This document shows positions 1-15,000 of a stretch of 64,000 nucleotides of DNA, one piece after another. Source of the DNA: Eremophila alpestris peregrina (lineage: Eukaryota; Chordata; Aves; Passeriformes; Alaudidae); NCBI GenBank assembly GCA_009792885.1, contig WMCF01000142.1, positions 324,700 to 388,699 of the forward strand, written 5' to 3'. The stretch's first letter is position 1. Each line of letters starts with the position of its first letter. The notes beneath the pieces are model-generated. The model worked only from the letters and a program-made list of their open reading frames with translations. It ran no database searches and was not told the origin of the DNA. The translations under genes were made by a program, and so were the position numbers.

Positions 1-3000
1 AGCTGTCCAAACCTCTCTGAACTCCTAAGACTACTTATCTGACTATCTTAATCCTAATATTCTAGAGTTTTCAGAGACCTGTGGAATGGTCACAGATATT
101 TATGATCACCCCTATGTAAGTCAGGAGCAGAGCTGGCTGCACACCAACAAAATCCCCTCAGTTTGACTGTTGTTTTCCTTATACTGGCTTACGTTAGTTT
201 CTGTCCAGCTGGCACATCCCCAAAAACTCTTTCCCCATGGCATGGCCAGTATTTTGCTTCTTAATTTGTTGTTGGACCAGCTTGGAACTGATCATCAGAA
301 CCCCATTTTAGCACCTAAAAGCTAATCATATGATCTGTCAGCTCTCCCCTATAATTCAAGAGAGGAAGTAGATATGTATGAACTAGCATTTATCCTACCT
401 ATCTTCAAAACCCTTTCTTAAATTTGGACAGTTTGTTCTCAGAAGAGGCTTTTTTAGTATTTCCCAACTAACAAGGGACAAAATCAGAAGATAAGAGACC
501 AGCTCTGATCAAGGGTTGAGGAGCAAACAGTGAAGCAGCTGAACCTCTGTGTGCTCTGTCACGTCACCAGACACACAGAACCACCAGCTGAAAACTTCTG
601 TCCCCAAAAGCTGCCAGTTGGTTGTTGTTGCAGTTTCAGAGGAAGAGAAATAATGCACAATGGCTTAGTGTCTGAGACAAGAGTAATAGGCAGCAAGAGT
701 AATGGAAGGAAGTGGGAATTAGTGTTGCTTACCATGAGGATAGCAGCAATTGCAGGAGTTACTACTAGACTGACTTTAGAGGGTCGGGAAGTATTGAGCG
801 CATTAGCAGACTCCTTCTGTGCTGTGTAAATCTTCAAATGTGGCTGAAATGTGGCCGCTGGCATTCTTCAGATGAGAATATCTTTAAGAAATTATTTAAT
901 GGTTTGCGAAACACATACATGCACACATCTATTTCAATGTATAAAGATACATAAATATCTGGAGAATATCTCTCTCTCTTATTTTAATTTGGTTTACTGA
1001 TTACCTACATATCCATCTGCTCCAAGAGACTGTGATAATTTGCTTGCACCCCCCTTCTGGATACAGGTATGCTCCTTTTTGAACAGAGCAAAAGTGGGAA
1101 AAAACCCAGGCTCAAGTACCCAGTCCCTAATGTTTCCCAGGAAAGCAGGAGAAATCTTGCTCTAGGCAGGTATGGAACTGGTGTCCCCAAAAGGATGATG
1201 AGGTGTTTTTCATTTCTTAACTGTTAATTAGAACTAAACTTATCTCACTGGTTTCCCTCTGCCAGTCCTCATGAGACATGACCGCTGTTGCTGCAGCAGC
1301 TTCTAGAAATTAATGAATGTTTATATTCTTCCAGCTCCAACAGTCCAAGTGTTAACCTGAGTAGCCTTCCACGAAGTCGAAATAACTTAATGGGAATGAC
1401 GTAATGCTGTGTAAGTGTGTTCAGGTTCTTACATGCCAGTGTCCTGCAAAAGTGTTTCCTCTGGAAGGGTAAATTATAGGTGAAGTGTGCTGCAAACCAC
1501 CCACCCACACTCAGCCTTTCTCTCCTCCCCCCCCCAATTATTTTTCAGATAAATTGATCAGAAAATAGCCCATGTTTTCATTCCTTCAGTCAACAACAGT
1601 GTCTGCATTATTACTATGCATTTGACAAATAAAGAACATTGCAAGCAGAACTGTTAGGTCAGATATTTGTGCATTGCTTTTGGGTTATTTTTACCTATAA
1701 ACTGGCATGCTAAATGTGGTTTACTTAACATGCTTTATTCAAGCTTCATTCACCTATAGACATCTGTGTTATATGGCACAGTATATCTGTAAGCAAAATC
1801 AAGATGAAGTGGAACATATTCATTCATGGAAGTCTTTTTTTAGAAGCAAGGAAATACTTACAATTTTTCTCAGTGTTAGAGCCAACAGTTTAAAAACCCC
1901 AAAACATACAGACATTGAAACAATAACTGTGATGTTTATGAAGAGTAGCAACTATTGAATGAAGGTAAAAATAGAAAAGAGCAATGTTCAAACCCCTTTT
2001 TTTTTTTTTTTTGTTCTTATTTTAGAAGATGACTACACAAAGCAAACCTAAAGAGTGGAATAGGATTTCATGTTTTATTGGCATTTGGGGAAACTTTATA
2101 CTCTGTCTCTGGAAAATCAGAAAGGGAAGTGGTTGCAAGGAATCCACATAATAATGTATGGGAAAGCCAGCTAGAATTTACAAGGGAGTGGACGGTGCTG
2201 GTAAATCAAAAGGTTGCCAGATTGCATGGTTCACAATTAATAATAGTGGGGTGTTCCACCAGCAAGCAGTTTCTTCATTTTCTTTTGCTTTATTACCATT
2301 TCATTCCCACTCAGCCACTAAATTATTTTTCTTAACTATTGATGCAAAATAGATGTTATTAGTAAAAACATATCAGGTATATAATGAGAAGCAAATAACC
2401 CCATTACAGTTTCATAAAATACCATGAAAATTCCAAACTGTAGGGTGTTTTGTTTTGTTTTGTTTTTTCTTTCTGAGAAATAAGCTTTTATGGCCAAATG
2501 TTATGAGAACCAAGTGTTCACAAGAGCCAGAGTCTCAATGCTCAGTTTGGAGGCTCATTTTTAGCTATAGTAGGGAGTCTGTTAGTACAGTCTGCACTCT
2601 TGACTTGCTGCCAGTCCAGCTACAGTCCCAGAAGGGGATGTTTAGGGACAGCTACTGACAGGATCTAGTTAATATTGGGAAATATTTTTTGTGGCATTTC
2701 ACAGCATCAAATATCACAAATGTCACCCTTGTGTACCACCACGTGGTTTTTTGAGGAGCTAAGTAAGCAGTATCACTAAATAAAACACATTGCCTTACAA
2801 AGTGAAAGAAATTCCATCTGCCTATGCAGTCACAGCTCTTGAAATGGTTTTGCCCTAAATGTAAACTATTTTGATTAATTATGTCTCAAATTTATTTATA
2901 GTATTGATATTTAAAGGATATTTTAAGCAGAGAAACAGATGACTGGCACTTCACAAAATTTTATCTGAAGTACAGGAGGAGGAAACACAAGAAATTTGGT

Positions 3001-6000
3001 TTCCTAGGAATCATCCTTGGAAATAGGCATTTTCCCCACAAGTGGAATTTGTCTCTCAAGCCATACAATTTTAAATTGCTCAAAGTGCCCTCATATTGAC
3101 CACAGATAGTACATGGTTATGGCTCCTTCACCTTAGTTTTAAGTAAGATGTGAGCTCTTATGAAGATAGATTCTAGTTTTAGAGTTCCTGATATAAAGGA
3201 CCTAAAAAAACTCTTGCAAATATTAGTAATCAAAATTTCAAAGTGAAAATCAACAGCAATTTTGTCTCTGCTGGACTCTGTGTTCCCAGCTAAACTTACA
3301 GTGGTTTGCTCCCAGAAAGGAACATATAATTTGTCAGAACTCAACCCTGCTTTACAAAAAATGTCTTTACAGTTTAAGTGTTATGGATAGGACAAATTCT
3401 GAATATATTTCTACTCATAATTGAGCTAAATCATTCTTAGAGTTTGAGAAGTGAAGTATTTCCCCCAAGTTTTCAGATCTGTCCATAAAGACAAAAATCC
3501 CTTTGACACTGAATACAATGGAGGGGAGTCTGACACCAGACATTTCTGTAAAGATTTATGCATACTTTCAGTTCTCTAAACCTTGTTATACATTGTGTGA
3601 AAGACAGTATGCCATATGGTAAAAGTAATTTCAGTGTACATTTTCAGTGAGTCCATAACCCCACCAGCTCAGACCTAGCAGTGGTGTTAAACTAATATAT
3701 ACTGACAACTTCAAACCTAACTCAAACACACTAATGCCTGCCAGTATAGCCACCATACTCAGGAATTTTTGGGGGTAATTTAGGCCTAGGATTTGAAATT
3801 AAATTAAGTTGTGCTGACTACACTTGACCTTGCATATATTATGTTCACAGCTAAAGTTGACAGGAGTGTACAGAACTGATGTGAAGGCTCAGTTTCGGCT
3901 TACACAAGGATCAGAGAGGTATCCTGCTTCATAGAGAGCTGCCATTGGTTTTGAGATCAGCCCTGGAAAACACAAGGAGCTAAGTTTTGATCTGTCAGAA
4001 CTGAGGAAAGACTAAAATCCACAGTTAGGGCTAATTTTACGGTTTTAGCCAGAAAGCCTGATCAACTAAATTTTTTCCCAATTAATATCTGAACTGGCAC
4101 TAGCAACCCACCTGCATAGATAAAGTTATGAGATCAGATTTGTTTTGGGGTAAACTAGGGTAAGGAATAAACTATAGACCACATCAGGGGATGTGGCTTT
4201 TGACCTTGTAAAAGTACTTGGCATGCTGGGAAAACATTTCAAAGGGGCAAGCAGATATCTCAGAGACATAGCTGCAGAGAGAAGGAAACAGTGCTCATTA
4301 CTTCTCTTGGAGTATTTCAAAACTTCCTCCAAGATGAGACAGGGTCTTAATCTTTTGTATCCAGGCAGATGTGATAGCAACATTAATTCAGAAAAACTTA
4401 AGAGATAATACTGGAACAGCTCATACTTAGTTGTCTGCAGTGGAATCAACAATGGGAATGTTCTTTTAAAAGGAGTGCAAGAAAAGGCAGTTCAAATTCA
4501 GAAACCAAAGGAAGCCAAATGTAGACCTTCATCTCTAGGCAAGCCAGAATTTGGCTTTTTCTAAGTGAATGCTTTTTTGTGTTTGCATCATCACTTCTTC
4601 CATAATAGGCTTTTGATTGACAGATGATTGCAGGAATATCTAAGAATATGACTGCTAACACACGGTTTTGTAACAGCAGGCTGCAATCAGAGCCTGAGCT
4701 CAGCTTGAGTCATTGTTGTTTGTGAAAGTGAGCCAGAAACACTGGAATCCTTATTTAAGAGATCAAGATTTTGCGGCATCCTTCTGGCAACAAGAGCGCA
4801 TCAGAGGTTCACCTTCAAGACCATGTTGGCAAACATGTTGTAACATTTGTGGTGGACACTTGACAATGGAAAACCTTAGGATGAATTTTCAGCTCATAAA
4901 TAAAGCAAGAAGGGCTCATGCTTACATGATCATGGCTGTTGAACCTGGCCATCTGTATAATGTTCCCACTTGCAATGACCTTCCTTAAGATGAGCAATCC
5001 ATCATTACAGAGCAAGCACATAATTATGGTTACAGACTTGTTTTGACAATATTTCCAACATTATTGCAACCTGCTCCAGAATTTCTTTATATCAGCTGAT
5101 CTCAGGCACTTCACAAGTGACTTCTTTGCCGAACAAAATAGGCAGCTCCCTTCTCTCAAAAATAAGAGTGGGCCAGTGTCACTCAACAGAGTTGCTAGAA
5201 ATAGATTTTAAACTAATTTTGTCATTCACTAGAAGCAAGGTAGTGGTTGAAGTCTAGTGGACAGAGGATTTCCCGTCTCAGACCTTTTGTGAATGGTGAC
5301 AAAGCTATGAAAAGCATTAATACAGTAATGCTGTCACTCAGAAATTTTCAGGGTACTCAATTCCCTGTTTGCCTAATTAAGAACTTGAACTTAATTTATG
5401 CATAATTAAGTTCAATATCGGCAGGATTACATGTATTTGAAGTGCAATGGGGGAGTTTTTTTGCCTTGTAGGAACAGAGGTAAGACCTTTAAATTGGTTT
5501 GAGAGGAAAATTCTCATTCTCCATAACACACAGTATATAGTTCAGTATATAGTATATAGTCATAGGAATGAAAAAAAATGCATTTTAAAACCTTATGAAG
5601 TCATGAATTTTTATGACATAATATGAATTTTTTATAATGACTTACAGGAATTAGGACACATATCAGTAGAAAAAGAGCCCAAAGAATATTTTTAGAGATG
5701 CTTATATATTGCCAAATATTTTTCTCTAGTGTAAGTGACATGGAGAGAGTATTTGACAATGTGTTATAGTTTAAGGATCTTGTTGTACCTGCTGAGAGTG
5801 AGTCAGTCCTGATTTTGTTACCCATGAATCCATTCCAGACTTACACAGTGATTCCAAACCATATTGCTTAGATTAACAGTACTTATCTTCCATGTATTAG
5901 GATATGTATTTGTTATACTCCTGTCTTGTTGGTAATGTCTTGCTCTTTTCATTATGTTTATGTACATCTGAAATAAGAAATTCATGCCCAGAAGATATGC

Positions 6001-9000
6001 ATACTTTGTAGAAATACATACCTGTCTCTGTGCTCCTTTTCTTGTATCTGAAAATGTGCGAGTTTAGCAATTTTTTTTTTTTTTACATTAGCTTTTAAAA
6101 TCAAAACCTGCAGTGCCAGAGCATTAAGGAAATCTGGAAGAGCAATGCCTAAACATATACATGAATGCAGGCAAGATAATTTAAAAGTTGATGTGGTAGC
6201 CACTAGTAAGTATTGGCTTTTTTCTAAAGCAATCAGAAATGTATCTGTTTTATTTTTAGTTATTCCTGGGTGTAATCTTACAGCTTTCATTCATGAACTT
6301 CTGGATTGTAACACTTCAAGTTATTTCCTTATTGTACAGTGGGCCTCCAAATTTATTTCCTGACATAAAATTCATGGTGTTTTCCAATTATTTTTTAATT
6401 AAGTAGCCTTAGCAGTCATCAAATTTTTGAACAACAATCCAAGAAATGTGAAATTCCAAATTTAAGCATCTCCTGGGTGGAACCAGGAACTGTTTCCCAG
6501 TTGTAATGACTTTTTTCATGATGGGGATCATTTTTTTTCAGCAGGAACTAAAACATCCAGCTCTGTTTAGATCTTATTGTAGCTCATGACTTGTGATGTG
6601 GTTATACCAACTTGCCAAGCCATCACTTGACCTTCTGTCCTTTTGTAAGGAAAATTTGAGCTTTTATTGTTAATAAGATACTTGAATTAAAGATGGCCTT
6701 GCAGGCAGCCTTTACTAAAGACAGGGTTGTCCATTTAACTGACTGAAACTTCTGCTAATAAAATGTGCTTCCTTTTGGACCTATTTCCTGTGAAATCTCA
6801 CACAACTTAAACTGATGTAAGTGGTGCTGCTAGGAATGTTATGGCTGAGGAAATAGCACACTCTTAAATATCATGTAGTTTTGAACATTATTTTGTTCAA
6901 GTCAGACAATAGTTAATACTGGCCAGCAGGATTTTCTTTGCTGTAGGTCTTTCAACTAGTCATTTTATCAGAAACAGTGACCTTGGATATCAAAGTCCTA
7001 GAATGTATCTTTACCTTCACTCAAGCACAAATTTACTTATTAACTACTCCCTTACAATATCCATTATTTTAAAAAATAGATCAGTAGAATAGATCTCTCA
7101 TGATCTGATGAGTAAGCCTATCACTGGTGCATGAAAATGTGCCATTCAGATCACATCATATGGGAATATATGGGCCTTTATAATAAACAACAACAAAAAA
7201 AGTAATTTGGGGGCATTTAATTTTAAAATAGAGTAATTTGAAACTCAAGACATTTTAAGTCATTACAGATGACTGAAAATAAGAAAATAATCTTGTTTTC
7301 ATGCAGCACCTACTGAACTAGACACATCCCTTCCATGTCATTACTGAAGCTTTTTCTAGTTTACTGTTTCAAACACAAGAATAGTCATAGAAAGGTTTCA
7401 GTCATGTCACCTGAGCTTATTTTTTCAATTACCAAAACAACATAGTTGTTGCTCTGTATTTATCTCAGGAGAGCTTGGTGAAGAATCTGTTACTGTTCAG
7501 TTTTAAGAACATATAGTTCCATTTAAATTTCACTTACGTGGCTGATTCTTGGTTGTTGTTGCTCTTATAGAGTTGCATCTTTATGGCTCTTTATCTCTTG
7601 ATGACACTCTTTCATCTGTGTGCTCTGAATGCTCCAGCACAGCTTTCCAAGTCCATTGAACTGTTATAGAGTTATCTGCTAAACACAGACAAAGCTCTTC
7701 TCCATGGCAAGATCATATAAAGATCACAAAGAACCTTCAATTTTTTATTTCTTGGTCATTCGCTTCATCTCCATTTTTATTGTTGGTTACTCCTATGCAA
7801 ATGTTTTCAGATGCACATGGTGTAAAGGATCAATTTATACTTTCTTTTTAAATCTGGGTGGTTTCCCTGATCCTTACAGCGCAGCCCACAAGCCAGTGAA
7901 CTAGCACGGTGAAATGGAAGTGATTTAAGGGGTTGGGACATATGAGAAAGGACAACAGAGGAAATCTCTTAAACTGGTTTACCTGCAGGAGAAAATGCTA
8001 GTGGATCTCAATCACAAGATTTACAACTTTCCTTGTCAACCTACAGGGCTAATACTGTGATATGAATAAGATAATTGTTTGCAGTTATCTTGGTTACAAT
8101 GTAAAGGCTGAATGCTCTGCACTCACCTTTAAATACATGTTTTAGAAGTAAGCCCTTATAATATATCTGAAGAACATCAGCATTTCAAATGTATCTTAAA
8201 AAGTCAAGAAAATGTTGGTTGATGTCAGCTAACAGTCCTGAGTAAGGTAGAATTTGTTGAGGACTGATTTCTGAGGTACTATAAAATTAATGTGCAGAAC
8301 TCACCTTCAGGGTAAGAATTCAGCCCAGACTCATAAAAGAACCTTGCAAGACAACACAAATGAAAGGCAAGCTTGCCCTCAGAATGATGTCCTATGCAGG
8401 AAAAGGAAAAATGTGAAGACAGAAGGCCACTTAAAGTATAGATCCCATACTATGGCTGGCAGTCCAACAATTATTTAATTGAATGAAACTGTTTCCTTGG
8501 AAATTATAACCAGATGTGTCTCAAGTTCTGATTTTCAGGTATTTCTTTCAGAACATAAGAACAATCTTTACACTTTGTAGCTTGTAAAATATATTTACTT
8601 TTATTATTATTTCCATATAACAGTAAATTAGTTATTTGAAGACACCTAACAGTCTTCCCAAAACTCTTCTTCAGGTCTTCTGTCTTCCTTTTGTAGCATG
8701 CGAAGTCTTCAAACTGGACCAAGCTACTGGAGAATTTTTCAAAACATTCCTTTGCTAAGCTGCCAGGGCAAGGGTGATGAACTGGTGTGAAAAAATTAGG
8801 ACAGGTCCTGGATCCCAAGGAACTTAAATGAGAATCTCCTCTGAACTGGAGCCCTCCCAGCTACTCTGCTCCTGTCATTTATGTCTTCTCTTTCATATTA
8901 TTTTTTATTCACTGTATCACTTGAATGTCACCTAAGGTGAGAAGAATTTAATGTGGAAGATTGGAAGTTTGTTGGATCATTGAAGAAAAGAAGAGGAATA

Positions 9001-12000
9001 GGACATGTCCCATGGCAGTTACAATAAAGACCAGTGAGAAAATGTATGCTATGAACACCACCTATGAATCAGGAGAAAGTGTGTGAATATTTTAGGGGAC
9101 AGATGGGAAGGAATATATGTGGAAAAAGGAAACAGTGAGGCAGTTGTAAAGTGATGTAACTGAGGTTCAGTGAACACACCTGGCCAAAGCAGATGGCAGA
9201 GCAGTTTCTGCAACATGTGGCATTCTTCTGACTAGGACATTATCAGAAGCATGACATAACATAATGCAGTGCTGTGTAGGGCTGGGGAGGAAGCAGGGAC
9301 TTGCTCAGCCCTGGTACCATTACACGTTGCCTCACAGTGTTCCATTACAAGAAAGAGTGGAAATTCATTAAAACACACGGTGGTCCAGAACGTGCACAGA
9401 AGGCAGTCACAGAAAGAGTTACTTTTATTGGGAGTAAAACTTTCTGTGTAATATAATATTTCCCAGCTTCACTACCAAAAGGGCAAGAGGAATCTGAATG
9501 GAAAATGTAACTGCATTCAGTGTGCCACACTTATGTGCACATGCGCACAGACACTCACTCATTATATACACAGAAAAGGGGGGGAAAAGGTTAACACATG
9601 GGAAATATATAAAAAGCCTATTAGCAAGGGCTACTCAACATCTGTGGAAAAGTTGACAAATTCTGTAATAACGGTTCTATTTTATTAAGACTTTTTTTTT
9701 TATTTGAAAGCCATTCCTTGGGTTGACTTAACAGCATAAAAAAATAATTGCATTGGAGAGTATAAATGTTTCAAAACAGGGGCTATAATAGAAGATAAAG
9801 AGCATAAAGGGTTGCATCCTGGACACACTCATTGTAGTATGTACATTCTTACTGGCTTCAGCAATGGCAGTTTTGACTACACAGACATCCGCTCTTCACA
9901 CTGAATTAGTGAGTCTTTTATCCTCTCTAGTTCATTTTACTCCCACATCGACAAAATTGGCTCAGGAGCAACAGGTTATGTGACTACAATCTTGGCAATC
10001 ATGGCTCCATACTGTTCCCTAAGCTCCCTACAGTATTTCCACTGCAGCATCATTTGCAATATCTGTATATCTCTGGTTGATCATCACAACCCATTTTTAC
10101 CATTTCTTCATCAAGTTATGTTTGGCAGCTGTGTCATTCCACCAGCAATTTTCTGAGCCCTGAAGCCTGTTCATTTCTTTAATTACCAAGGCTTTTATTG
10201 CATTCAAATAATTTGGATGGAAAAGTTATGGTAAAATTAATAAAATTAAATACTTCTAAAGCAGTGGAAGTGACTGTTAATCATGTTTTTCAGTACATGC
10301 TTATTTAGTTTTGCTTTTTTGTTTTCCAAGTGACCAGGACACATACTGACAATTAAAAATCTTAGATTGCTCTGCATCAATCTGCTTTCCAATGAAACCC
10401 ACATCCTCAAAGCCAAGTAATTAATCTAAGCATCAAACCACCTAGCTTTAATGCAACTCTGCTATTGCTGGGAAGAAAATTTCACAACAAACTGATTTAC
10501 TGTCATAAAATCCCAGAAGATTCCCAAGTATATGTGTACTTCATTTGACTGGTAATGCAGTTTTCTGTAGGTTCAGAGTTGCTTTTAGTTCATATTTGAA
10601 AATCTGCAATTTGGCCTTTATTAGTAGATTTATGATAGGCTTTTGTCCTGCATAAATGTAATATTCAAGCATGTACATTTTTATATAGCAATGACTGTAC
10701 TAGTTTAGCAGACACGTTTTCTTTGGATTTTATCTCTCATTCACCCATATATACCCCATAATGCTCTACTTTCCACCAAAACTATGTTTAATGTTTCATT
10801 GACATACCTTTATGTGTTGAAATCTTTGTTACATGGAAGAGTTTCAGGTCTATCATTAGTGAAGGCCCTGCAGAAATATTGCCTTGGTGCGGGGCATATT
10901 TCAAAAGCCTTATCTGTTGAGTTCTGTTGCTGAAAGCGATCCCATTTGCTCATTGGTTTGTTTCTGATTTGTTATCTTCCTGAGAAAAGGATAAAAATCT
11001 TTTATATTTGCTGGTGACAAGGGCAGTAAAGCGGGGGGGGGGGGTGGCATTCAAAATAAAATAATTCGATTTGCATCTATACAGATACATGGTGGTTTCG
11101 AATTAGCTGAGGTGCAGAAGCCTAAAGGCTCTTCTTTCAGGGTCCACTGTGACAGCTGGAAGAAAACTAAAGTTTGTATCTTCTCTCATCAAAGTCAAAG
11201 GACTACTTGTTTGTAAAGCTCTTTGTCATAAGAACTACATGCAACCTGACTGCTTACCCTAAGACAGTGAAAAAAAGTCTCTTGTGCAAAAAGACTAATG
11301 TTTGGAATATTAATACACCTGCTGGCTGCCTTTACAAATAAAGTAAACAACTTTTCTTTGCTAAGAAAAATAATACTGTGACCATCACAAATGGTAGAAT
11401 GAGCTGTAGATAGGTGTGTCAAAATTGTCTCTATTCAAAATGAGATCTTTACACCCCAGCTTAGGAGAATAGGTAATTTCTTTGCAGCCACTGAGATAAT
11501 TATTTTACAGACTATATTTTTTTTAAATCCTCTAATCTAGAAAAGAACTTGAGCTTATGTTGTTTTGAAGACAATGGATGAAATAATGATACCAGTGAAG
11601 CCAACAACAAATATTGTCTTATGTTAAAGGTGTTGGACTGAGCCTTCTGTTGAAGATCTGTTTGTCAAGAACATTTTAAGCCACTGATACCAAAAAATCC
11701 TCATTGCCATCCTAAATATCTTTCCTGAATTTATGATAGCTTTTTTTACTTTCTGCCAAGATTCAGTTTTCAAGCTACAAGTCATACTAAAAATCAAATG
11801 CACAATTAATCAGCAAGTGGCATGTTTGTTCCCTGGCCCCACCCCCTACCAGTGTAATTTTATCAATAAAATCACTGGTTGCATTTCTTTGCTGTATTTA
11901 TTTGCCATCACTTTGTTTTCCTGACTTCAAAGACAGAGGGGTAGAAGGGTTTTCATCATTTTTTCTCAGAGCTGAGCACAGGAAATTGGGGATCAACTTC

Positions 12001-15000
12001 CTGTGCTCATCTCCAATCATTTTATCAACTCAATGTCTGTGTCACTATGGAACTGGGAGAGGAAGAAATGCCATGATATCTCAGACTGAAAATCTTAGAC
12101 AAACAGATGACACAAGAGGGGTTGGACTGAAGTTTTCTATAAGATTTCGAGTTACAAACTACTACAGCTGTGCATCTAGGGTCTAATTAACTCCCACTGA
12201 AATCACTGAAGGAGTCTTTACATTGGCTTTACTGGGCATAAGTTCATTATATTCTTTGGTAATGTTGTCCATGTTATCAATTAATCTATAAGACTGACAT
12301 AAAATGAGATTATTTTAGCTGTTGTGACTTCACTCTCCTGAATCAAAAGACACAGTGAAAGTGTACGTGTCTGGCAACATCTCATTAACACAATTTAACC
12401 CATGAAAATAACATTCTCTGAAGTACTGCCATGTTTTAGGGCATTATATTTAGATAGCTGAGAATGTATCTATGAGAACTGAGTCAAGATACCTCAATTA
12501 TTTGAATGACTTGGAGTATACTTCTGCATTTTCTACTCTCTTAATTGCTTCAGTCTCATCTCACCCCATTTTGTTACTTTTTTTAGTCTAAACCAAAATT
12601 ATCTAGTCCCCCAAATCCAAAAACAAAGAAAGATAAGAAAATCCAAGGACAAAAAATAGGTATTTAATATCACAGAGGAAAGTCTTCTGGAAATAGATAT
12701 CTTCTTTGGTAATGACTGTGGAGGATTTGATCACTACCTTCAACCAGACACTTAACTTCTACAACAGTAAAATTAGAGGACATGAAACTAAACCTTAGTG
12801 TATTTGAGAAGACATAATTCAGACTTGAGTTTACCCATTTCCTGTTTTTCAAGTGATTTATATTACCTACCTAATGCCCCTTGAGCTGTGTTTGAGGAGA
12901 GTAATATGTTTGCCTAAAGAGGCAAGCAAGAACATTCCAAAATAGTACTGAATTCCTGAATTAAGACTTTGCACAAAGTCCATATTTCCTATTGAAAAAT
13001 CATGTATTTCTATATAAATTCTATCTTTAATGAGTTTTATTTCAATATATTTATTCTTGTAAGACATTTATATTATGAGCCCATTTCTCACCTTAGTAAT
13101 TTTGCAAAAAAAGTTTGCAGATTCTTTTGTAGTTTCTTCAGAAATGAAATGAAGCAAGATGAATTTAATTTTTTCTTTTGGGTCATACTTCATCAATGGA
13201 ATAAAAGTAGGTATGGCTAGTGAATATATGATATCTTTTGGATTCCTATAAACCCCTTTTGCTTGATTCCTCAGTACCTGCCTGAAAGAAATGAAAAAAA
13301 ACTTCCTTTCATATTTAAATTCAATGGAGGTCAATTTTTAGCTAACCACTTAGCACATAAAAAATAGGTATTCTGAGACAGTCATCTGATATACTATAAT
13401 TTACCTTGGATTACTTCTGGTTTTTCTTCACCTTGGACACTCCAAATATTAATGTCAATTTACGCATACAATTCATTCCTCTTCATATATTTGTCAGTAT
13501 TTTCTGTCATCACATATTTTAGGCAAAGACTTTTCAAAGCACTCTGTTTTTCAGCCCTGAATATTGCCCTCCATCATTGCATTTCCAAGAATCTTTCCTT
13601 TGGTTATTTTCCACAGATAAGCTTGTTAACTTTTCATTCTTTGGACTTACGGTTCTAAGCATCGTCCCTCAGAGACTCTTTAGAAAGTTTTGAGTATTGT
13701 ACATATGCTTAAGTAATTAAATTGACAAACAGTGGCAAGGTTTCAAAGTTGAAGGGAAGATTTTGGTCAGAAAATATGGAGAATTTTGTTACTCTTCTCT
13801 GAAGAAGAAGTTCTCTGCATAGACATCATCACCTCGGATAAGGGCAGTCTGTCTGCACACTTCTCCAGAGCTGCACACTCATTGGTCCTTAAAGACAAAC
13901 TAGGGGACTGAACTGAGGAGTAGGGTAAAAACACAAGCAAGAGGAGTATCATTATGCCTGGTCACTAAAAGATTTTCACAGGAGGAGAAATGTTAGAATA
14001 AAGCATCCTCCTCCTGTGAAGTTTGTTACTTCAAAGATTTATCTTTTAAACTGATACGTCTGTTCATATTCCTCTTTATGTGAGTATAAGCCTGAATAGA
14101 TTCAAGTGCATGTTTCACACTTAACCACCAGGCTCCTGGAAGCAGACCTGATCAGCCACTCTTCCTACAGGAAGGATTATCTTCTAGAATTCAGGATTCA
14201 CAGCATAACCTACAAGCAGTGTGACTGAGTTTTAAATTGTAAGGTTCTCTGGTAGGCAGTGTCTTAGGCTCTAGTGCTTTCTGTCAATATTACATATTTT
14301 GTGCAATGATTTTTTCACAAACCAGCAGTATTTTTCCTGTGATCATTCAGAAAAAATTGTCTTTTCTCAGGCAATGTGTGAGAATTGCAATGCTTATGTC
14401 TGCCTTCTTGATTCCACTGTGGGAATTGCCTAAAGTTACCAGCAATGGTCTCTACTGTGTGATACCAAAGCCTTTCAATGGAATCTTAACCTAAATTAGG
14501 CATTAGCTGCCTCACTGAAATAATCTCAGCAGGATGGCAAATTATTAATTCATTTAATATTTAGGAAGTGTTTTGATGTGGGAATGGGCTAGATCACACT
14601 CTGCTGTGGGAGTCTACATATAATGCCATCTCCACAAGGAATGAATACACTTGTACCTCAACAATGCAAGGCTGGATCAAGAGAACAGGCACCAGAGCCT
14701 CCTTTCTCCCCTTCTAAGCACTGTCCCTCAGATATGGGATGAACTGGCAGGGGGAGGTTGCCCTCAACAAAGGGGCACTGAATCCTGTCCTCCCCAACAT
14801 GCCCAGAAGCTGTTGGAGTGCTGGGCCTTCCAAGGCTGGATTAGATCAGCTCATCTTTGTGCAGGCTCTGCCTTCACTGCTAGTCTTTGCCTTAGCACTT
14901 TGGCTCTGGACAGAAACTTCAGTGCAGAGAGGTCAGAACTAAGCCAATTTGAACTTGAAACCAAATATTTAAATCCTGAGGGGATTCAGGGAAGGGGGGG

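Noticed and set aside
9790..10110. Unusually complex stretch that might be an old transposon
   Set aside because: I could match it to no family and saw no terminal repeats or target duplication.
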